Assembly (NCBI GenBank): GCA_025964325.1
Contig: JAOPZA010000177.1
Location: forward strand, 1 to 45,973
Source of the DNA: Conexibacter sp.
GTDB lineage: Bacteria > Actinomycetota > Thermoleophilia > Solirubrobacterales > Solirubrobacteraceae
DNA: 45,973 bases
Direction of reading: 5' to 3'
In this document: positions 14,827 to 22,390 of the stretch, in pieces
How positions within the stretch are numbered: position 1 is the first letter of the stretch
Layout: each line of letters begins with the position of its first letter
Translations under genes and position numbers: made by a program
Notes under the pieces: model-generated
What the model was told of the DNA's origin: nothing
Databases searched by the model: none
What the model saw: only the letters and a program-made list of their open reading frames with translations

Positions 14827-14934
14827 GTGAGCGTCAGGACCGTCCGCACCGCCGAGGCCGACCGGCAGGGTCCCACCCTGCCGGCGCACGTGCCCGCCGT
14901 CGTCAGCGCAGACCGCGCAGGAGCATCGGTATGA
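14827..14934 (+). CDS. Putative 35-aa leader peptide upstream of the Liv binding protein
   Basis: A GTG with AAGGAG 6 nt upstream opens a 35-codon frame rich in Arg, Ala and Val. Its TGA stop overlaps the ATG of the binding-protein gene (ATGA). The good ribosome-binding site and the exact overlap suggest real translation and coupling. It has no known homology. It could be a translational regulator of livJ/K, or simply a chance frame. Confidence 0.35.
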   Translation: MSVRTVRTAEADRQGPTLPAHVPAVVSADRAGASV

Positions 14935-16160
14935 ACGCTCGCGACCCCCGCTCCCACGGGCGTCGATGGGCCGCCGCGGCCGCGTCGGCGACGCTGCTCG
15001 CCTTCGGGTTGGCCGCCTGCGGCTCGTCCTCCGGCAACTCCGGCTCGGGCTCCCAGACGAGCGCGAACGCCGGCTCGCAGACGGGCGCGAGCACGGGTTC
15101 AAGCGGTGGCAAGGCATGCACCGCCGCGATCGGCATCGAGGCCCCGATCACCGGGCAGGTGGCCCAGCTCGGCGGCGAGCAGCTGCACTTCACGCAATTC
15201 GCGCTCGACCAGTACAACCAGAAGAACGGGACCAGCTTCTCGCTCGTCCAGGGCGACACGCAGCTGACGCCGGCGCAGGCGACGACGGTCACGCAGCAGT
15301 TCATCTCCAACGACAAGATCATGGCGATCGTGGGCCCGGCCGGGAGCCAGGAGGTCAGCGCGATCGGACCGCTGGCGTCGCGCGCCAACCTCGCGATGAT
15401 CTCGGGCTCGGCCACCGCCGCGGCGCTGACCGACGGCGGCAAGTACCCGACCTTCTTCCGCGTCGTCCCGCGCGACGCCGTCCAGGCCGCCAACGACGCC
15501 GACTACATCATCAAGACGCTGCGCCCCAAGCAGGTGATGATCGTCGACGACCAGAGCTCCTACTCCACCGGACTCGCCGCGGCGGTCGAGCCGCTGCTCA
15601 AGCAGGCGGGCATCCAGGTCGACCACGAGTCGGTCAACCAGAAGCAGACGGACTTCTCCTCCGTCGTCAGCAAGATCACGCCGGAGACCGGCGTCGTGTT
15701 CCTGCCGTGGCAGGTGGCGACGAGCTCGCAGCAGTTCGGCCAGAACCTCTCCGAACAGGGCAAGAAGGCCGTCATCTTCGCCACCGACGGGTCCTACTCG
15801 CCCGGCCAGTTCAGATCGCCGGGCGCCTATGTCTCGTCGTTCGCGCCCGACATCACGGCGATCCCCGAGGACGCCGACCTGGCGAGACAGATCAAGGCCA
15901 GATACGGATCGTTCGGCACCTACGGACCGCCCTACTACGCGTCCGCGATCGTCGCCGCGGACGCGATCGACGCGGTCTGCAGATCGGGCCAGACGCCGAC
16001 GCGGGCGAACGTGCTCGCGCAGGTGAGGAAGACGTCGGCGGCGACGTCGATCCTCGGCCAGCCGATCAGATTCGACGCCAAGGGCGACCTCGTGGACGCG
16101 AAGTTCTCGATCTTCAAGGTCGGTCCCGACGGCAGATACAGCGCGGTCCCCAGCGCCTGA
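14931..16160 (+). CDS. livK: Branched-chain amino acid/amide ABC transporter substrate-binding lipoprotein
   Basis: The 409-aa periplasmic-type binding protein has a lipoprotein signal with lipobox LAAC (FGLAACGSS, about residue 27). A Ser/Gly-rich linker follows, then a type I receptor-family fold starting AIGIEAPITGQVAQLG. The family marks VGPAGSQEV, ISGSATA, FFRVVPRDAVQA and PYYASAIVAADAID are visible. It should deliver branched-chain amino acids, amides, urea or a related ligand to the permeases encoded just downstream. AGGAG lies 7 nt before the ATG. Arg codons change from CGN to AGA in the last third of the gene. Confidence 0.92.
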   Translation: MNARDPRSHGRRWAAAAASATLLAFGLAACGSSSGNSGSGSQTSANAGSQTGASTGSSGGKACTAAIGIEAPITGQVAQLGGEQLHFTQFALDQYNQKNGTSFSLVQGDTQLTPAQATTVTQQFISNDKIMAIVGPAGSQEVSAIGPLASRANLAMISGSATAAALTDGGKYPTFFRVVPRDAVQAANDADYIIKTLRPKQVMIVDDQSSYSTGLAAAVEPLLKQAGIQVDHESVNQKQTDFSSVVSKITPETGVVFLPWQVATSSQQFGQNLSEQGKKAVIFATDGSYSPGQFRSPGAYVSSFAPDITAIPEDADLARQIKARYGSFGTYGPPYYASAIVAADAIDAVCRSGQTPTRANVLAQVRKTSAATSILGQPIRFDAKGDLVDAKFSIFKVGPDGRYSAVPSA

Positions 16161-16178
16161 TCAACCGATGCGGATCAC

Positions 16179-16204
16179 GGAGCGCCCCCGCCCGGGGGCG
16201 CTCC
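16179..16204 (+). terminator. Hairpin between binding-protein and permease genes
   Basis: GGAGCGCCCCC and GGGGGCGCTCC form a perfect 11-bp stem with a 4-nt loop in the 60-nt spacer. Such hairpins after binding-protein genes protect the upstream mRNA and cause partial termination, giving more binding protein than permease. No T-run follows. Confidence 0.65.
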
Positions 16205-16220
16205 GCCGCGACCTCCTCTC

Positions 16221-17138
16221 ATGACCTTCTTCCTCCAGCAGGTCGTCGACGGCCTCACCACGGGCAGCGTCTACGCGCTCATCGCCCTTGGCTACTCGAT
16301 GGTCTACGGCGTCCTCAAGCTGCTCAACTTCGCCCACGGCGACATCTACATGGTCGGGGCGTTCATCGGCTACTTCGTGCTGCAGGCGTTCGGCGGCGCG
16401 ACGGCGCTGGTCGCGCCGGTCGCCGTGGTGCTGATCGCCATGTTCGCCGCCGCGGCGCTCGGCGCCGGCCTCCTCGGCGTCGGCATCGAGCGGTTCGCCT
16501 ACCGGCCGCTGCGCGAGTCGCCCCGCATCGCGCCGCTGATCACCGCGCTCGGCGTCTCGTTCTTCCTCGAGAACGCCGTGCTGCTGTTGTTCGGCTCCGA
16601 GACGCGGCTGTACTCGACCTCCAGCTTCATCCCCTTCTCGACCGGGGTCCACGTCGCCGGCGTGAACATCTCGCTCGTCCGGATCCTCGTGGTCGTCCTG
16701 GCCGCCGTCCTGATGGTGGGCCTGCGCGTGCTGGTCGAGCGCACGCGCCTCGGCAAGGCGATGCGCGCCGTCGCGTTCGACCGCGAGGCGGCCGAGATGA
16801 TGGGCATCCAGGTCGACCGCACGATCAGCGCGACGTTCTTCATCGGCTCGGCGCTGGCCGGCGTCGCCGGCGTGATGGCGGGGCTCGTGTTCGACCAGGT
16901 CTTCAGCCTGATGGGCTTCATCGCCGGCCTGAAGGCGTTCACCGCCGCGGTCGTCGGCGGCATCGGCAACGTCCCGGGCGCGATGCTCGGCGGCCTCCTG
17001 ATCGGCCTCGCCGAGTCCTTCGCGACGGGCTACATCTCGTCGACCTTCCAGAACCTGATCGTGTTCGGGATCCTGATCGGGGTCATGCTCCTGCGCCCCA
17101 ACGGGCTGCTCGGCCGCGCGACGCTGCAGAAGGTCTGA
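16221..17138 (+). CDS. livH: Liv-type ABC permease, LivH family
   Basis: The 305-aa integral membrane protein starts with FFLQQVVDGLTTGSVYALIALGYSM-type residues typical of LivH. It has about eight hydrophobic segments, the cytoplasmic RLGKAMRAVAFDREAAEMMGI coupling region (about residues 175-195) that contacts the ATPases, and the C-terminal VVGGIGNVPGAMLGG motif. It pairs with LivM to form the channel. It is separated from the binding-protein gene by a hairpin and precedes livM by 10 nt. Confidence 0.94.
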   Translation: MTFFLQQVVDGLTTGSVYALIALGYSMVYGVLKLLNFAHGDIYMVGAFIGYFVLQAFGGATALVAPVAVVLIAMFAAAALGAGLLGVGIERFAYRPLRESPRIAPLITALGVSFFLENAVLLLFGSETRLYSTSSFIPFSTGVHVAGVNISLVRILVVVLAAVLMVGLRVLVERTRLGKAMRAVAFDREAAEMMGIQVDRTISATFFIGSALAGVAGVMAGLVFDQVFSLMGFIAGLKAFTAAVVGGIGNVPGAMLGGLLIGLAESFATGYISSTFQNLIVFGILIGVMLLRPNGLLGRATLQKV

Positions 17139-17148
17139 GGGGATCGGC

Positions 17149-18582
17149 GTGAGCACTCCGAACGACGCGCCGCCGCGCATCGGCGTCGACGAATGGGTCG
17201 CCCGCTCGGGCGAGCGCCGCGACCGCGGCAGCGGACCGAGCGCGGCGATCGTGCGAGCGCTCGAACGCGTCGGCTGGTGGCAGCGCCTCGCGGTGATCGC
17301 CGCGATCGTCGCGCTCTTCCCGCTGCTGACGAGCTCCGACTACGCCGTGCGCGTCGGTGTGAACACGCTGCTGCTGGCGACGCTCGCGCTCGGGCTCAAC
17401 GTCGTCGTCGGCTGGACCGGCCTGCTCGACCTCGGCTACGTCGCGTTCTACGGCTTCGGCGCCTACGGCTTCGCGCTGCTGTCCTCGAACCAGCTCGGCA
17501 GCAGCGGCATCCACCTGCCGTCGCTGCTCGCGATCGTGATCGTCGTCGTCGCCGCCGCCCTGCTGGGCCTGCTGCTGGGCCTGCCGTCGCGACGATTGCA
17601 GGGCGACTATCTGGCGATCGTCACGCTGTTCTTCGGCCAGATCTTCGTCGAGACGGTGACGAACGTCGCTCCGAAGGTGACCGGCGGCCCGAACGGCGTC
17701 GTCGGCATCGACCCGCTGAACTTCTTCGGCCTGGAGGTCACGACCACGCGCGGCTACTTCTACGTGCTGCTGATCGTGACCGTGGTGATCATGGGCGCGC
17801 TGCACCTGATCGACTCCTCGCGCACCGGCCGCGGCTGGCGCGCGGTCCGCGAGGACCCGCTCGCGGCCGCACTGATGACGATCCCCGTCAACAAGGTCAA
17901 GCTGCTCGCGTTCAGCGTCGGGGCTGCGGTCGCCGCGCTCGCGGGCACGATCTTCGCCGCGTTCCAGGCGGGCGCCTACCCGACCGACTTCGACACGCCG
18001 TTCCTGATCCTCGTCTACGCCGGCGTGATCCTCGGCGGCTCCGGCAGCATCGCCGGCGCCGTGCTGGGCGCGACCGTGGTGAGCGTGACGCTCGAGCTGC
18101 TGCGCAACCCGAGTCAGGCCGCCACGCTCTTCTACGGCCTGATCCTGCTCACGCTCGTCGTCAGAGTGCGGCCGTGGCGCAAGCTCGGCGCGGTGCTCGC
18201 GGCGCTGGTCGCGTTCGGGTTCGCCGTACACGCGGTCATCGGCGCGATCTCGGCCTCGGCGGTCGCGGGGCATCCGCGCAGCGGGGGATGGGTCGGCGAC
18301 GCGCTCGGCTCGTGGGTCGTCGTCCCGGCCGACCCGAAGGGGCCCGGCAACATCGCGTTCGTCGTCCTGATCCTCGGCCTCGTCGCGCTCGTGCAGCTGA
18401 AGGGGACGGCGCGCACGGTCCTGCTCGTGCCGCTGCTCTACCTCGCGGCGTTCGTCTGGGAGACGCGGCTCGTGGCGGAGGCCAGCATCACGCGCCAGAT
18501 CCTGCTCGGCGCGATCCTGATCGTGATGATGAACGCACGCCCGCAGGGGCTGCTCGGATCGAAGCGCGTGGAGGTCCTGTGA
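17149..18582 (+). CDS. livM: Liv-type ABC permease, LivM family, with extended C-terminus
   Basis: The 477-aa membrane protein carries the LivM core: GLNVVVGWTGLLDLGYVAFYGFGAY, the QGDYLAIVTLFFGQI segment, the RTGRGWRAVREDPLAAALM coupling loop, and GGSGSIAGAVLG. The core would normally end near residue 345. Here about 130 further residues add three or more hydrophobic segments before a typical terminal RPQGLLGS motif. The GTG at 17149 has GAGGGGAT upstream. The stop overlaps the livG GTG (GTGA). Confidence 0.92.
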   Translation: MSTPNDAPPRIGVDEWVARSGERRDRGSGPSAAIVRALERVGWWQRLAVIAAIVALFPLLTSSDYAVRVGVNTLLLATLALGLNVVVGWTGLLDLGYVAFYGFGAYGFALLSSNQLGSSGIHLPSLLAIVIVVVAAALLGLLLGLPSRRLQGDYLAIVTLFFGQIFVETVTNVAPKVTGGPNGVVGIDPLNFFGLEVTTTRGYFYVLLIVTVVIMGALHLIDSSRTGRGWRAVREDPLAAALMTIPVNKVKLLAFSVGAAVAALAGTIFAAFQAGAYPTDFDTPFLILVYAGVILGGSGSIAGAVLGATVVSVTLELLRNPSQAATLFYGLILLTLVVRVRPWRKLGAVLAALVAFGFAVHAVIGAISASAVAGHPRSGGWVGDALGSWVVVPADPKGPGNIAFVVLILGLVALVQLKGTARTVLLVPLLYLAAFVWETRLVAEASITRQILLGAILIVMMNARPQGLLGSKRVEVL

Positions 18583-19373
18583 CGAGGCCCCTGCTGGAGC
18601 TCGACCACGTGACGCTGGCCTTCGGGGGCCTGCACGCGGTCGAGGACCTCTCGATCGCCGTCGGGGAGGGCGAGATCGTCAGCCTGATCGGCCCCAACGG
18701 CGCCGGCAAGACGACGCTGTTCAACCTCATCACCGGCGTCTACGCGCCGACCTCGGGCGACATCCGCGTGGCCGGTCGCAGCATCGCCGGGCTCGCGCCC
18801 CATCGGATCGCCGGGCTCGGCGTCGCGCGCACGTTCCAGACGCTGCGGCTGTTCGTCAACATGAGCGTCAAGGAGAACGTGATGGCGGCGACGTACGGCC
18901 ACACGAGCGCGCGCATGTGGCAGTCCGTCCTGCGCACGCCGAAGGCGCGCCGCGAGGAGCGCGAGGTCAACGCGCTGGCCGAGGAGGTGCTCGGCTTCTT
19001 CTCCCAGCGGCTGATGGGCTATCGCTGGGACCAGCCCGCCTACAGCCTCTCGTACGCCAACCGCCGCCGGCTCGAGATCGCGCGCGCGATGGCGACGCGG
19101 CCGCGGGTGCTGCTGATCGACGAGCCGGCGGCCGGGATGAACCCGCAGGAGACGCACGAGATCACCGACCTGATCGCACGGCTACGCGACGAGCGCGGCT
19201 ACACGATCCTGGCGATCGAGCACGACATGCACGTGGTCGAGGGGATCTCCGATCGCGTGATCGCGCTCGACCACGGCCAGAAGATCGCCGAGGGCAGCTT
19301 CGAGGCGGTCGCGACGAACCCGCTCGTGGTCGAGGCCTACATGGGGCGCGGGACGGCGGTGACGAAGGGATGA
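18579..19373 (+). CDS. livG: Liv-type ABC transporter ATP-binding protein LivG
   Basis: The 264-aa ATPase has Walker A GPNGAGKTT, a Q-loop in VARTFQTLRLF, a signature-like LSYANRRRLEIARAMA in place of LSGGQQ, Walker B VLLIDEPAAGMNP, and the H-loop AIEHDMHVV. The AAGMNPQET D-loop is typical of LivG. The GTG start overlaps the livM stop. It forms a heterodimer with LivF and powers import through LivHM. Confidence 0.94.
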   Translation: MTRPLLELDHVTLAFGGLHAVEDLSIAVGEGEIVSLIGPNGAGKTTLFNLITGVYAPTSGDIRVAGRSIAGLAPHRIAGLGVARTFQTLRLFVNMSVKENVMAATYGHTSARMWQSVLRTPKARREEREVNALAEEVLGFFSQRLMGYRWDQPAYSLSYANRRRLEIARAMATRPRVLLIDEPAAGMNPQETHEITDLIARLRDERGYTILAIEHDMHVVEGISDRVIALDHGQKIAEGSFEAVATNPLVVEAYMGRGTAVTKG

Positions 19374-20107
19374 GGAACGGCGATCGAGCCGCGAGCGACG
19401 CGATCCTGCTGCGGCTCGAGGAGATCACGACGCACTACGGGCCGATCCGGATCCTCGAGCAGGTCTCGATCGAGGTCGGCGAGGGCGAGCTCGTCTGCCT
19501 GCTGGGCGGCAACGCCTCCGGCAAGTCGACGACGCTCAAGACGATCCTCGGGCTGGTGCGCCCGACCTCGGGGCGCGTGCTGCTGCGCGGCGAGGACGTG
19601 ACGAACCGGCAGGTCAGCTACCGCGTCGGGCGCGGGATGGCGATCGTGCCCGAGAACCGCCGCGTGTTCGCGCCGCTGACCGTCCTCGAGAACCTCGAGC
19701 TGGGCGCCTACCTGCGCCACGGCGAGGACCTGCGCGAGGAGTTCGAGCGCGTCTACACCTTGTTCCCGCGCCTGCACGAGCGCGGCGACCAGCTCGCGGG
19801 GACGCTGTCGGGTGGCGAGCAGCAGATGCTGGCGATGGGCCGCGCGCTGATGTCGCGTCCGCGCCTGCTGCTGATGGACGAGCCGTCGATGGGGCTCTCC
19901 CCGGCGCTCGTGGAGCAGAACTTCGAGATCATCGCGCAGATCCACGCGACCGGCGTCGGCATCCTCGTGGTCGAGCAGAACGCCAACATGGCGCTGTCGA
20001 TCGCCGACCGCGGCTACGTGCTGCAGACGGGCCAGGTCGTGCTCGCGAACCGCTCGAGCGAGCTGCTCGCGAGCGACGAGCTCAAGAAGGCCTACCTCGG
20101 GCGTTGA
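19370..20107 (+). CDS. livF: Liv-type ABC transporter ATP-binding protein LivF
   Basis: The 245-aa ATPase has Walker A GGNASGKSTT, Q-loop region VPENRRVFAPLTVLENLELGAY, signature LSGGEQQMLAMGRALM, Walker B LLLMDEPSMGLSP, and the H-loop-like VVEQN typical of LivF. The ATG overlaps the livG stop (ATGA). The last 26 bp overlap the 3' end of the convergent YbjQ-domain gene. It completes the Liv operon. Confidence 0.94.
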   Translation: MRNGDRAASDAILLRLEEITTHYGPIRILEQVSIEVGEGELVCLLGGNASGKSTTLKTILGLVRPTSGRVLLRGEDVTNRQVSYRVGRGMAIVPENRRVFAPLTVLENLELGAYLRHGEDLREEFERVYTLFPRLHERGDQLAGTLSGGEQQMLAMGRALMSRPRLLLMDEPSMGLSPALVEQNFEIIAQIHATGVGILVVEQNANMALSIADRGYVLQTGQVVLANRSSELLASDELKKAYLGR

Positions 20108-20915
20108 GGTCGAGCACCGGCGCGGGCGAGGCGATCGCGTCGATCCCGCCCTCGGCGGCGACGATCGCGGTCCCGACCGCGAAGAACTCGATCACGTGGC
20201 TGCCCCAGCCGTGGTTCTTCTCCTGGAGGTCGACGCCGACGATCCCTTCCGCCTGCAGATCCTGTGCCTCGCTCTGCATCCGCTCCATCGCGAGCTCGCG
20301 CGCGTCGTAGAGCGCCTGGGTGAAGTTCGGCAGCTCGACGTTGCGTCCCATCTGGCCGAGTGACTGGAACATCCCGCGGTGCGCGACGTGGTAGACGCAG
20401 CTGCCCATCACCATCCCGACGGGGCGATGGCCGGTCCGCATCAGGGTCCAGAAGTCCTGGCCGGAGAGGTCGCTCGTGAACGGGCGCCCGTTGGGGGCGC
20501 GGTGCAGGACGCCCTCGCGGTGCTTGATCGCGGTGCCGATCGCGATGAACTCGGCCATGTTCTCGCCCCACTCGTAGCGGCCGATGTCGAGCCGCACGCC
20601 GACGATCCCGTCGGCGCCGAGCTGGTCGGCCTCCTCCTCCATCCGCGTCATCGCGAGCTGGCGAGCCTCGTACATCGCGCTCGAGAGGACGTTCATCTCC
20701 TGGCTCTTCTTCCAGTTCGAGCCCTGCAGGCCGATGTGGTAGATCGAGCTGCCGACGACGAGGCCGAGCGGATCGAACCCGGCCTGCTTGACCAGCAGGA
20801 ACTCGTTGACGGAGAGGTCCGAGGTGAAGAGGCCGCGCTTGTTCTGCTCCAGGCGCGCGCGCCCGGCGTCCGGGATGCCCTCGACGGAGGTCGGATCGTA
20901 GTTCGAGCTGCTCAT
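20082..20915 (-). CDS. Protein with two YbjQ (UPF0145) domains
   Basis: The 277-aa protein contains two copies of the YbjQ/heavy-metal-binding-like domain, at about residues 20-130 and 140-255. Each copy has FTSDLS, a G-hydrophobic-V-x-G-S-x-x-Y-H segment, a helix like AMYEARQLAMTRMEEEADQLGADGIVGV, and a closing strand EFIAIGTAI or EFFAVGTAI. Single-domain relatives form pentamers of unknown function. AGGAG lies 8 nt before the ATG. It is downstream of a small hypothetical gene on the same strand, and its end overlaps livF by 26 bp. Confidence 0.85.
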   Translation of the reverse strand: MSSSNYDPTSVEGIPDAGRARLEQNKRGLFTSDLSVNEFLLVKQAGFDPLGLVVGSSIYHIGLQGSNWKKSQEMNVLSSAMYEARQLAMTRMEEEADQLGADGIVGVRLDIGRYEWGENMAEFIAIGTAIKHREGVLHRAPNGRPFTSDLSGQDFWTLMRTGHRPVGMVMGSCVYHVAHRGMFQSLGQMGRNVELPNFTQALYDARELAMERMQSEAQDLQAEGIVGVDLQEKNHGWGSHVIEFFAVGTAIVAAEGGIDAIASPAPVLDLNARGRPS

Positions 20916-20992
20916 GGTCGGGACTCCTGCCTCGCCAGCTCAGGTGGCGAATTCGGGGGATGGAAGCGTCGGCATCGGCTCGGTCTGCCACC

Positions 20993-21376
20993 TCAGCCGA
21001 GCAGCTGCGCGAGCGCGGCCCGCGCCTCGTCGCTGCGCTGCGCCTCGGCCTGCAGCGCAGCGGTCAGGGCAGCGATCCACGCGCTCAGGTCGAGCGGCTC
21101 GCGCGCGATCGCGATCCCTCCGACGCGCTTCTCGCGCCACGTCTCGACGCGGCCGTCGTCGTTGCGCAGCGAGAAGACCCACGGCGCCAGCTCGACCTCG
21201 ATCGAGCGCACCGGCCTGTGCGAGGACAGCAGCCGCCGCGCGCGGCGCTCCGTCCGGGTGCGCGCCGGCAACGCCGCCTCCAGCTTGCGCGCGAGCACCT
21301 CGACCGCCACCGACAGCTCGACGCCGTCGAACCGCAGCCCCGCCGCCGAGAGCTCGAAGGCATCGTCCGCCGACAC
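20993..21376 (-). CDS. Conserved hypothetical protein
   Basis: The 127-aa product has no signal peptide or clear family. It has an alpha/beta pattern with an N-terminal GVELSVAVEVLARKLEAALP helix, a central SIEVELAPWVFSLRNDDGR strand pair and a C-terminal Ala-rich helix. The GTG start lacks a Shine-Dalgarno, but TACGCT ends 7 nt upstream, so it may be leaderless. It lies 77 nt upstream of the YbjQ-domain gene and is probably co-transcribed with it. Confidence 0.55.
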   Translation of the reverse strand: MSADDAFELSAAGLRFDGVELSVAVEVLARKLEAALPARTRTERRARRLLSSHRPVRSIEVELAPWVFSLRNDDGRVETWREKRVGGIAIAREPLDLSAWIAALTAALQAEAQRSDEARAALAQLLG

Positions 21377-21383
21377 GCCGACG

Positions 21384-21389
21384 AGCGTA
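21384..21389 (-). promoter_or_regulatory. Putative -10 box for the hypothetical/YbjQ pair
   Basis: On the minus strand TACGCT ends 7 nt before the GTG at 21376. This fits a leaderless TANNNT promoter. No -35 is evident. Confidence 0.3.
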
Positions 21390-21424
21390 CCGCGCGCGGG
21401 AGGGCGGGTACGACCTGCGGCCCG

Positions 21425-22390
21425 CTAGAGCTTCTCCCAGGCGACCGCGATCGCGGTCTCGAGGACGGCGCCGGGGGCGAGCGTGCGGAGGGCGCCCGCC
21501 GCGATCGCATCGGGCGTCGAGCGTCCCGGGATCGTGGAGAACTCGAGCGCGAAGGTGTCGCCGCCGCCCCACAGCGGATAGCCGTCGTCGGGTCCGAGGT
21601 CCTGCCACAGGAGCACGTGCGGGAACGTCGCGGCGTCGTAGTCGACCCGCAGCGCGCGGCCGAAGCGCGGCGCCTCGATGCGGATGCGGCCGCGCGGCAC
21701 GTCGAGGCAGGCGTGGTCGACGCGGCCGTCGCGCTCGACCGGCACGGTCGAGAGGTCCTCCTCGCCGCCGTCACGCCGCCGCGCGTGCGGCCAGTCGAAC
21801 GCGACGCCGGGCTCGAGGACCGCGTGGCCCGGCGCATGCGCGGGCGCCGGCACGGTCGCCGCGCTCGGCGCGATCGCGATCCGGCCGCCGGCGAACGTCA
21901 CGCGCGAGAAGCATGGGTGGTGTCCCCACGCGTAGGGCGCCGGCAGCCCGCCGACGTTCTCCACTCGTTCGTGCACGCGCAGCGTCGCGCCGTCGAGCGC
22001 GAGCCGGCGCTCGACCGCGAAGGGACGGCGCAGCGTCCGCACGCGCGCGGTGACGCTCGTCGCCGAGCGCTCGACGAGCTCCCACGGGAGCCGCACGACC
22101 TCGCCGTGGAGGAAGGACGTCGGGTCCTCGGCGAGCGGGTAGCCGACCTCCGGGAACATCGCGAACCAGCCGCCCGCGAAGCGGTCGAGGAACGTGGCGA
22201 CCGACGCCTCCCCGGCGCTCCCGAGCGCCCGCGTGGCAGGCGCTGGCTGGTGGGCCGGCCGGCGCCACAGTGCCTCGGCGCCGCTGGCGCGGTCGAGCAG
22301 CGAGTCGATCGTGAAGCCGTGCTCCGGGGCGCAGTCGACCTGCAGCTGCTCGTTCGCGAGCGTCAGGGACCCTGGCAGCGGCGGGCTCAC
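21425..22390 (-). CDS. Aldose 1-epimerase-like protein (mutarotase fold)
   Basis: The 321-aa protein has the galactose-mutarotase beta-sandwich pattern. Recognisable parts are ENVGGLPAPYAWGHHPCFS (His pair in the middle of the protein), GVAFDWPHARR, and FPHVLLWQDLGPDDGYPLWGGGDTFALEFST near the C-terminus. It probably interconverts sugar anomers or binds the sugar substrate of the pathway. The GTG at 22390 overlaps the stop of the upstream dehydratase (GTGA). It is the last gene of the seven-gene minus-strand catabolic operon. Confidence 0.8.
   Translation of the reverse strand: MSPPLPGSLTLANEQLQVDCAPEHGFTIDSLLDRASGAEALWRRPAHQPAPATRALGSAGEASVATFLDRFAGGWFAMFPEVGYPLAEDPTSFLHGEVVRLPWELVERSATSVTARVRTLRRPFAVERRLALDGATLRVHERVENVGGLPAPYAWGHHPCFSRVTFAGGRIAIAPSAATVPAPAHAPGHAVLEPGVAFDWPHARRRDGGEEDLSTVPVERDGRVDHACLDVPRGRIRIEAPRFGRALRVDYDAATFPHVLLWQDLGPDDGYPLWGGGDTFALEFSTIPGRSTPDAIAAGALRTLAPGAVLETAIAVAWEKL

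Noticed and set aside
14966-17152. 728-aa plus-strand frame across the Liv binding-protein and permease genes
   Set aside because: Off-frame shadow with Arg/Asp-rich noise; the correct frames have lipobox and membrane motifs.
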